Source: RGIG464 sp045643185
GTDB lineage: Bacteria > Myxococcota_A > Bradymonadia > UBA4248
NCBI GenBank assembly: GCA_045643185.1
Contig: JAZUKH010000007.1
Span: 1 to 14,108 of the forward strand
DNA length: 14,108 bases
Direction of reading: 5' to 3'
The notes beneath the pieces are model-generated. The model was not told the origin of the DNA, ran no database searches, and was given only the letters and a program-made list of their open reading frames with translations. A program made the translations under genes and the position numbers. Positions 7,775-12,417 of the stretch are shown here, in pieces; the stretch's first letter is position 1, and the number at the start of each line of letters is the position of its first letter.

Positions 7775-8076
7775 ACTATGCCTGCATTTCCACAAAACCG
7801 TCACAGCACGGTCCTGCCCCTATTAACGGCTTCCGCGCTGCACGTGTTCCAAAATTCTTCATAATAACACGAAATGCCATCAATTGACCACTTTTGCGCG
7901 TTCGCCGTGCTTTTCTTCGTTACTGCTGTAACTTTTCTTCAAAAACACGTTTGAATACTGGAAATTCGATGAAAAATGTTTCATAAACTCCCTTTTGTGC
8001 AATATGAGCAGTCAGCTCGGTTACAGGCTGAACTAAAAAAGACTGTTGCTTTTCGTCATACAAAGAGGAGATCGTC
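7775..8076. other. Divergent intergenic region between gspH and the TPR lipoprotein gene
   Basis: About 300 bases must hold the promoters of the gsp operon (minus) and of the TPR gene (plus). No box pair is good enough to call. An inverted repeat CGTGTT (7843-7848) / AACACG (7866-7871) with a 17-base spacer could be an operator. The plus-strand gene has a clear ribosome site, AGAGGAGA, at about 8062-8070. The small open frames crossing the region have no ribosome site or protein-like composition. Confidence 0.5.
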
Positions 8077-8817
8077 ATGAAAAAAAGCTTCATTGCCACA
8101 GCGTTGACCATCGTTACCGCATTGTCCTGCACGGCTTGTGGCGGAAAACAGGAGCAGACCGTCAATACGGCTGTCAATGTCCCGTCTTCTGCTGAACAAC
8201 TCGCTCAGGTCGAAGCCTACATGTATTCGCGTGACTATACCAACGCGATCGCGCTCGCAACCGAAGTCATTGATACCGAAGGCCCTTCGGCCTATGCGCT
8301 CACCTTGCGCGGCATTTCCTACGCAAAGATCGAACAACAGGGCGATGCCTATGCCGATCTGATCGAGGCCGTCAATATCAACTATTCCGTTGAGACGCTC
8401 GTCAATCTTGGCAACGCCGAACGCCAATTCGGACACTGCGAACGCGCTTCGGATGCTTTCCAGAAAGCCTCCATCCTTGCCCCGAATGATACTCAGATCC
8501 TTACAAACCTCGCCAGCGCCTATCTCTGCTACGGCGCTTTAGAACAGGCCGTCGAGATCATGAACAAGACCCAGCAGATCAATCCAAACGACGAGATCCT
8601 GATGACAAACTGGGCCATTTATTACGCCATGAACGACGATTACGCCCAGGCCCGCGTATGGGCCGAAAAGGCCATAGCGACCAATCCGTCCTATCCCTCC
8701 GCCCATCAGATCCTCAGCGTCGCCTGCAACAAACTCGGTGATTCCAATTGCGCTCAAAATGAGGCTCAGCAATACGATCGCTTGCTTGCACCGCGTCGTT
8801 TCGACCCAAATTATTAA
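8077..8817 (+). CDS. TPR-repeat lipoprotein (possible pilotin/assembly factor)
   Basis: A 246-residue exported protein. Residues 1-21 form a signal peptide ending LSCTACGG, consistent with lipidation at one of two cysteines, though neither lipobox is canonical. The rest (about 38-238) is a run of about six 34-residue TPR units. Clear units start near 'SAYALTLRGISYAKIEQQGDA', 'VETLVNLGNAERQFGHCERA', 'TQILTNLASAYLCYGALEQA' and 'EILMTNWAIYYAMNDDYAQA', with Pro-Asn/Asp at most unit ends. TPRs bind proteins. The architecture is similar to the PilF/PilW lipoproteins that pilot type IV pilus secretins. Its position divergent from a gsp operon makes a secretin-pilot or assembly role plausible, but that is inference. 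The ATG has an AGAGGAGA ribosome site. No terminator follows; the palindromic repeat begins within ten bases of the stop. Confidence 0.85.
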   Translation: MKKSFIATALTIVTALSCTACGGKQEQTVNTAVNVPSSAEQLAQVEAYMYSRDYTNAIALATEVIDTEGPSAYALTLRGISYAKIEQQGDAYADLIEAVNINYSVETLVNLGNAERQFGHCERASDAFQKASILAPNDTQILTNLASAYLCYGALEQAVEIMNKTQQINPNDEILMTNWAIYYAMNDDYAQARVWAEKAIATNPSYPSAHQILSVACNKLGDSNCAQNEAQQYDRLLAPRRFDPNY

Positions 8818-8823
8818 TTTTTT

Positions 8824-8973
8824 TTTTGGGGGGGGAAGTCACCCCCTACGCGGCTATTTGGCAATGATGCGGTAGAGACGCCCGGACCGGACGGCTCTAC
8901 TGCGTCATTGCGGAACGGACGTCTCTACCGAGTCATTGCCAAATACGCGTCTACCCCTTCGCCTGGCAGGGCC
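8824..8973 (+). repeat. Palindromic intergenic repeat, copy 1 (with duplicated arm)
   Basis: Aligned with the reverse complement of 10685-10804, this stretch matches along its whole length: TTTTGG-G-run, AAGTC, CCCCCTACG, then a palindrome bounded by ATTTGGCAATGA and TCATTGCCAAAT, then ACGCGTCTACCCC and CGCCTGGCAGGG. The palindrome spans 8856-8944. Compared with copy 2 it has about 30 extra bases that read as a second, diverged copy of the right arm (CGGCTCTACTGCGTCATTGCGG, about 8892-8913, versus CGTCTCTACCGAGTCATTGCCA, about 8920-8941). No open frame is likely inside. It resembles REP/BIME or MITE-type sequences in form, but I do not recognise the family. Confidence 0.9.
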
Positions 8974-9032
8974 CAAAAACAGGTCGTTGACTTTTCCGCC
9001 GAGTTTTCGTGCGCGTTCACGGAGTTTTTCGC

Positions 9033-9638
9033 ATGCACCTCATTCTTGCTTCCACCAGTAAATATCGCAAAGCCCTGTTGGCGCGCGTCGGCATCGAGGC
9101 CGACACCATGCGCCCAAACTATGACGAATTGCCTTTCGCCGGTCGCTCGCCTCGCGAACTCGTGCGTATGCACGGGCACGGCAAAGCGCTCGCCGTCGTC
9201 GAAGAACTCGCCGCAAGACAGGCTCAAGACGAACTCGTCGATACCTACGTCATTGGAAGTGACCAGGGGCTCATTTTCGAGGACAAGCTCGTCGGAAAAC
9301 CAGGCTCCGTCGAAAATGCCGTCGCACAACTCATGGCTTTTCAAAAACGATCCTGTGATCTCGTCACCAGTTTGTGCGTCGTCAATGCCGCCACTCGACA
9401 CGAATGGAATCATCTCGATACCACGACGCTTTGTTTTGCCGACCTCACCGAGGCTGAGATCCGAAAATACGTCGATTATGATATGCCACTCGATTGTGCC
9501 GGCTCCTTCAAAATCGAATCGCGCGGTCCAGAATTATTTGAGGCCATACACACAAAAGATCCGACGGCGATCGAAGGGTTGCCGCTCATGGCTCTGTGTG
9601 CCATCCTGCGTGATATTCGAATTAAGACTTTTGAATAA
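9033..9638 (+). CDS. yceF: Maf/YceF-type nucleoside triphosphate pyrophosphatase (probable m7GTP pyrophosphatase)
   Basis: House-cleaning enzyme that hydrolyses modified nucleoside triphosphates to monophosphate and pyrophosphate in the cytoplasm; YceF-type members prefer 7-methyl-GTP. The 201-residue sequence carries the family's landmarks: N-terminal LILASTSKYRKALL, 'PNYDELPF', the catalytic-region 'YVIGSDQGL' (SDQ is typical of YceF rather than canonical Maf), 'LVGKPGS', 'TEAEIRKYV', 'PLDCAGSFKIES' with 'GPELFEAI', and 'IEGLPLMALCAIL' near the end. These align easily by eye with E. coli YceF. I chose ATG 9033 because GGAG lies 8 bases upstream and the protein then starts at the conserved first strand. 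An upstream in-frame GTG at 9009 adds eight non-conserved residues. It is the first gene inside the inverted-repeat-bracketed block. Confidence 0.93.
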   Translation: MHLILASTSKYRKALLARVGIEADTMRPNYDELPFAGRSPRELVRMHGHGKALAVVEELAARQAQDELVDTYVIGSDQGLIFEDKLVGKPGSVENAVAQLMAFQKRSCDLVTSLCVVNAATRHEWNHLDTTTLCFADLTEAEIRKYVDYDMPLDCAGSFKIESRGPELFEAIHTKDPTAIEGLPLMALCAILRDIRIKTFE

Positions 9639-9656
9639 AAATAGTTTTTATTTTTT
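9634..9656 (+). terminator. Weak A/T-only hairpin after the Maf gene
   Basis: AATAAAAA (9634-9641) and TTTTTATT (9645-9652) can pair around a 3-base loop and are followed by TTTT. The stop codon lies inside the left arm. With no G-C pairs it would be a poor terminator, so the call is tentative. Confidence 0.3.
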
Positions 9657-9733
9657 GATGACCGACGTTTTTTTTGTTTGACTTATTAACCAATCGCGCT
9701 AAAAGTGCGCTTCGTCGATATTTGTTGAGAATT

Positions 9734-9761
9734 TTGACTCTCTACTCATTTCGGCTATATA
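9734..9761 (+). promoter_or_regulatory. Sigma-70-type promoter of the Ala/Asp-repeat lipoprotein gene
   Basis: TTGACT (9734-9739) and TATATA (9756-9761) are separated by 16 bases, in an AT-rich region with no gene. It lies about 80 bases before the ATG at 9840, so transcription would begin near 9768 and leave a leader of about 70 bases. Confidence 0.65.
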
Positions 9762-9772
9762 GGGTTTTTAAC

Positions 9773-9814
9773 ATCGGCCGTTTTGCTTGATTAAGCATAG
9801 GTTATTTGGCCGAT
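9773..9814 (+). promoter_or_regulatory. Structured 5' leader of the small lipoprotein mRNA
   Basis: ATCGGCC (9773-9779) pairs perfectly with GGCCGAT (9808-9814). Inside it, TGCTT (9784-9788) pairs with AAGCA (9793-9797) around GATT. The structure starts within a few bases of the predicted transcription start and ends about 25 bases before the ATG, leaving the ribosome site (AGAAGGA, about 9827-9833) free. A 5'-end mRNA-stabilising hairpin is the simplest reading. I recognise no riboswitch class. Confidence 0.5.
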
Positions 9815-9839
9815 ATCTTTTTTTTAGAAGGAAATTGAA

Positions 9840-10091
9840 ATGAAACGTATTTTCGCTATCGCTGCTATTCTCGGTCTTTTCGCTGTTACCGCTTGCGGTC
9901 CCAAAGCTGCTCCCGAAGCCGCTCCGGACGCCGCTGTTGTCGCGGACGATGCTGCTGTTGCTGATGATGCTGCTGCTGCTGACGATGCTGCTGCCGACGA
10001 CGCTGCCGCCGCTGACGATGCTGCTGCTGCCGACGACGCTGCTGCTGCCGACGACGCTGCTGCCGCTGACGATGCTGCTGCCGCTGAATAA
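9840..10091 (+). CDS. Small Ala/Asp-repeat lipoprotein
   Basis: An 83-residue lipoprotein precursor: signal peptide MKRIFAIAAILGLFAVTA, then Cys19 in a good lipobox (VTAC), with Gly at +2. The mature part begins GPKAAPEAAPDAAVV and then consists almost wholly of AAADD/AAAADD repeats to the end. It has no domain; it would be a highly acidic, possibly helical or extended rod anchored in a membrane by lipid. The gene is a monocistron with its own promoter, structured leader, AGAAGGA ribosome site and a strong terminator, and codons are almost restricted to GCT/GCC and GAC/GAT. That is the profile of an abundantly expressed envelope protein. By analogy it could be a spacer or surface-charge lipoprotein like Lpp-type small lipoproteins, but no sequence similarity to Lpp is visible. 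Function unknown. Confidence 0.85.
   Translation: MKRIFAIAAILGLFAVTACGPKAAPEAAPDAAVVADDAAVADDAAAADDAAADDAAAADDAAAADDAAAADDAAAADDAAAAE
9945..10085 (+). repeat. 15-base tandem repeat encoding AAADD-type units
   Basis: GCTGCTGCTGACGAT-like and GCTGCTGCCGACGAC-like units recur about nine times, with one unit shortened by a codon. All are multiples of three, so slippage would change protein length but keep the frame. Confidence 0.8.
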
Positions 10092-10111
10092 TTCCAGCTT
10101 GCAAACTGCGT

Positions 10112-10147
10112 AAAAAAAGCCCGAAGCAAAAGCTTCGGGCTTTTTTT
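10112..10147 (+). terminator. Rho-independent terminator (bidirectional) after the small lipoprotein gene
   Basis: AAAAAAAGCCCGAAGC (10112-10127), loop AAAA, then GCTTCGGGCTTTTTTT (10132-10147). The stem is perfect: nine pairs from GCCCGAAGC plus seven A-U pairs, with a T-run in the plus direction and an A-run that serves the other strand. It sits 20 bases after the stop codon. Confidence 0.95.
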
Positions 10148-10176
10148 GTCTCTCGACATTCGAATGGAGGTCAAAC

Positions 10177-10647
10177 ATGGCTGAGACGCCCATCCTTAAT
10201 GCCCATAATAAAGACGAGTATCCGCCCATGCACACAGCGGAACACATCCTCAACCGGACGATGGTGAATATGTTCGGTTGTGAACGCTCAAAAAATGCGC
10301 ACATTGAGCGCAAAAAAAGTAAGTGTGATTATCACTTGGCTGCGCAGCCCAGTGAAGAACAAATCGCCGAGATCGAACGCCGCGTGAACGACGTCATTGC
10401 GTCTCAGGTCGATGTGACGATCGAGTTTGTGAGCCGCGATCAGGTGCCCGGTGACGTCGACCTCACCAAGTTGCCCGAAGATGCCAGTCAGACACTCCGA
10501 CTGGTGCGGGTCGGTCAGTACGACGTTTGTGCCTGCATCGGAACTCACGTGAAAAATACGCGTGAGATCGCCCCGTTCAAAATTCTTTCGTCAGACTGGA
10601 ACGACGGCGTCTGGCGCGTGCGCTTCAAATTGCTTGAACAGGCATAG
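10177..10647 (+). CDS. AlaX-like stand-alone tRNA-editing hydrolase
   Basis: A 156-residue protein with the metal-binding motifs of the alanyl/threonyl-tRNA synthetase editing domain: HxxxH at residues 19-23 (HTAEH) and CxxxH at 120-124 (CIGTH). The four residues would hold the zinc that positions the mischarged tRNA ester. Free-standing AlaX proteins hydrolyse Ser- or Gly-tRNA(Ala) in the cytoplasm, and the shortest class is about this size. 'VPGDVDLTKLP' precedes the strand 'LRLVRVGQYDVCACIGTHV', and the protein ends with 'GVWRVRFKL', as in this family. The Gly-Gly or Ser-Gly seen in many CxxxH motifs is Ile-Gly here. The ATG has a strong GGAGG site 7 bases upstream, and the gene follows directly after a terminator. 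It may be transcribed from a promoter between 10148 and 10166 or by read-through. Substrate specificity cannot be read from sequence. Confidence 0.85.
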   Translation: MAETPILNAHNKDEYPPMHTAEHILNRTMVNMFGCERSKNAHIERKKSKCDYHLAAQPSEEQIAEIERRVNDVIASQVDVTIEFVSRDQVPGDVDLTKLPEDASQTLRLVRVGQYDVCACIGTHVKNTREIAPFKILSSDWNDGVWRVRFKLLEQA

Positions 10648-10684
10648 CGCCCTAACCGAGTCGCAGCAAAACAAACTGGTCGTT

Positions 10685-10804
10685 GGCCCTGCCAGGCGAG
10701 GGGGTAGACGCGTATTTGGCAATGACGCGGTAAGACGTCCGGTTCGGGCGTCTTACCGCATCATTGCCAAATAGCGGCGTAGGGGGAGACTTCCCCCGCC
10801 AAAA
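10685..10804 (-). repeat. Palindromic intergenic repeat, copy 2 (intact single palindrome)
   Basis: Inverted relative to copy 1. The core 10714-10772 folds as a 28-position stem with a 3-base loop: ATTTGGCAATGA pairs perfectly with TCATTGCCAAAT, and CGGTAAGACG with CGTCTTACCG. Only one C-A mismatch and one G-T pair interrupt the stem. Outside the core are GCCAGGCGAGGGGGTAGACG on one side and GCGGCGTAGGGGGAGACTTC on the other. It fills most of the space between two convergent genes (10647 and 10844). It could terminate or stabilise transcripts from both, though no T-run follows the main stem. Confidence 0.92.
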
Positions 10805-10843
10805 TAAGATGATGATGCGGGGAAAGACCAAAGAAATACAGGA

Positions 10844-12265
10844 TTATTTCAGCACTTCCAACGTGTGGTTGAAGCGTTTGCCCTTGGTTTTGATCGTGAT
10901 CGTGTATTTCGTATCGGGTTTGAGCGTTTCAAAAGGTTGATCGGTGAGCTGTTCGCGCGTGCCGTCGGCAAGTTCGCGATAGGCCACGATCTCCCATTTG
11001 CCGCTTGAGACATACGAGACGTCATCGGTGGCGCAAACCGTTTCGGAGGAGCGTCGGAAGCAGACTTTGACGTTCTTGTCGGACTGTTTGCCGTAATAGA
11101 CTTGAGCGACGCCCTTACTGGCGGGTTGCAGATAGCCATCGATCGTGATCGAGCCGAAGGGGGTGGAGTCAAAGGCCAGATCCATGGGATAACGTGCGTT
11201 TTTCTTGACGGAGACGTCGATGAACTCGGCTTTTTTGATGCGATAGGTGCCGGCCGAGTTGATGTTCTCGTTTTCTGCGTTGATCTTGACTTGGAGGGTC
11301 TTATCGTCGGAATAGAATTTGGGGAGTTTGAGCGCGAAGACGGTGACGATCTTGGCGTTACCGGCGGTTTCGAGGTCGGGCAGTTGAACGGTCTCTTCCG
11401 TGCGGGTCGGCCAGAAAACGTGAAGATGCGTGCCCTTGCCTTCGCTTTTGACTTCGACGAAGTATGGGAAGCCTGACAGGCAGTCCAAGCGTTGTTCCTG
11501 GTTGGGGGCGATGGGCTTGCCGTTGAGGCGAAGGGTCATGGTCGAAAGGTCGATGTTGGTCGGGGCTTTGAGGATGACTGACGAATGCTGATAGAATTCG
11601 TCGCGCATCATTTCGATGGAAACGGGGTTTTCGACGAAATTGTAATCTCGGGGCAGACGGGTGATGTAGGGAACGTAGCCGTCGGCATAGGCCGTGATCA
11701 CGTTGTCGTGTTCGATCAACAGCGGGTAAAGACCTTCGATGAAGTTGGGCGCGTTGGGATCGACGTAAACACCGTTGACGAGGATGCGTGCAGAATGCGG
11801 CGTGATCGAGATGGGGGTGTCCGTCGCTTCGAGGTGTTTGTTGGTGACGACTTCTTTGGCGGCGGGTTCGGGCTCTTGAGCCACGGGGGCTTCTGGTTCG
11901 GGGTGATTTAGGTTATAGAGGTGAAGACCCAAATAACCTGCAAGGCCGAGCAAAATGACGATCAACACGATGACGGGCGTGTGATCGGGTTTATAGACGG
12001 GGATCTCGCCGTTGGCTTTCTCGACTTCTTCGAGAAGCGTCGAGTTGATCAGAAGCGTGCCTTCTTTTCCGTGATTGGGAATTGGAGTCTGTGCGCCGGA
12101 AGTGGCACCGTCAGTTTCGTCGCCGACGACGGGATTGACGGAAGAGACGACGATACTGGATTTATCGACGGCATCGCCAAAATCTACGGTTTCATCGTCT
12201 TCGAGTTCCTGGGCATGTTTTTGCGCAAGCTGATCTTCGTCGAGTGAGGATACCGATTGGGGCAT
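10844..12265 (-). CDS. Single-pass membrane protein with PEGA-like external domain (paralogue A)
   Basis: 473 residues, function unknown. The cytoplasmic head (1-95) is acidic and probably disordered. A membrane helix lies at about 96-116 (TPVIVLIVILLGLAGYLGLH), followed by a Pro/Glu-rich spacer (119-135) and an external beta-rich region of about 330 residues. That region begins with a PEGA-like unit ('ARILVNGVYVD' ... 'VITAYADGYVPYITRL') and contains 'HLHVFWPTR' and 'QLPDLETAG'. Near the C-terminus is a C-x8-C pair (Cys402, Cys411; CFRRSSETVC) followed by 'SGKWEIVAY'. All of these recur in the upstream neighbour, so the two are paralogues from a tandem duplication. The ATG has GGAG 8 bases upstream. 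The 152-base gap to the upstream gene suggests co-transcription or a separate promoter. PEGA-like parts usually bind surface sugars or peptidoglycan, which is only a guess here. Confidence 0.8.
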   Translation of the reverse strand: MPQSVSSLDEDQLAQKHAQELEDDETVDFGDAVDKSSIVVSSVNPVVGDETDGATSGAQTPIPNHGKEGTLLINSTLLEEVEKANGEIPVYKPDHTPVIVLIVILLGLAGYLGLHLYNLNHPEPEAPVAQEPEPAAKEVVTNKHLEATDTPISITPHSARILVNGVYVDPNAPNFIEGLYPLLIEHDNVITAYADGYVPYITRLPRDYNFVENPVSIEMMRDEFYQHSSVILKAPTNIDLSTMTLRLNGKPIAPNQEQRLDCLSGFPYFVEVKSEGKGTHLHVFWPTRTEETVQLPDLETAGNAKIVTVFALKLPKFYSDDKTLQVKINAENENINSAGTYRIKKAEFIDVSVKKNARYPMDLAFDSTPFGSITIDGYLQPASKGVAQVYYGKQSDKNVKVCFRRSSETVCATDDVSYVSSGKWEIVAYRELADGTREQLTDQPFETLKPDTKYTITIKTKGKRFNHTLEVLK

Positions 12266-12298
12266 AGAAAAAACTCCAGAACTGTAAATGGGATAAAT

Positions 12299-12318
12299 GT
12301 CATGCTTGCGGGCATGAC
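12299..12318 (-). promoter_or_regulatory. Small hairpin between the two paralogues
   Basis: GTCATGC (12299-12305) and GCATGAC (12312-12318) pair with a 6-base loop. On the minus strand only a short A/T stretch follows, so it is at best an attenuator or weak terminator of the upstream gene. It also lies in the leader of paralogue A. Confidence 0.35.
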
Positions 12319-12417
12319 GAAAGGCGTCGAATGAGGGGCAATTTATTTTGCCGTGTCGTGCGTCCCGAAGAAATGATCAAAGACGCACGCGCTTCGAGTG
12401 GATCTCAATCGTCGAAA

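Noticed and set aside
7884..7912. TTGACC as a -35 box for the TPR gene
   Set aside because: No acceptable -10 hexamer at 16-18 bases downstream.
7920..8177. Minus-strand 85-codon frame in the divergent intergenic region
   Set aside because: It runs across the ribosome site and signal peptide of the TPR lipoprotein, has no ribosome site and no recognisable features.
8818..8855. T-run plus G/C hairpin as a terminator for the TPR gene
   Set aside because: The T-run precedes the hairpin on the plus strand, the wrong order for intrinsic termination; on the minus strand an A-run follows it.
8908..9681. 257-codon plus-strand frame overlapping Maf
   Set aside because: It starts inside the palindromic repeat and is out of frame with the clearly recognised Maf/YceF protein.
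9768..10313. Minus-strand Ser/Val-repeat frame
   Set aside because: Antisense of the Ala/Asp repeat and of the leader and terminator; it reads through a strong bidirectional terminator.
8824..10804. CRISPR array or insertion sequence
   Set aside because: Only two inverted copies, no regular spacers and no transposase; the genes between are ordinary metabolic or lipoprotein genes.
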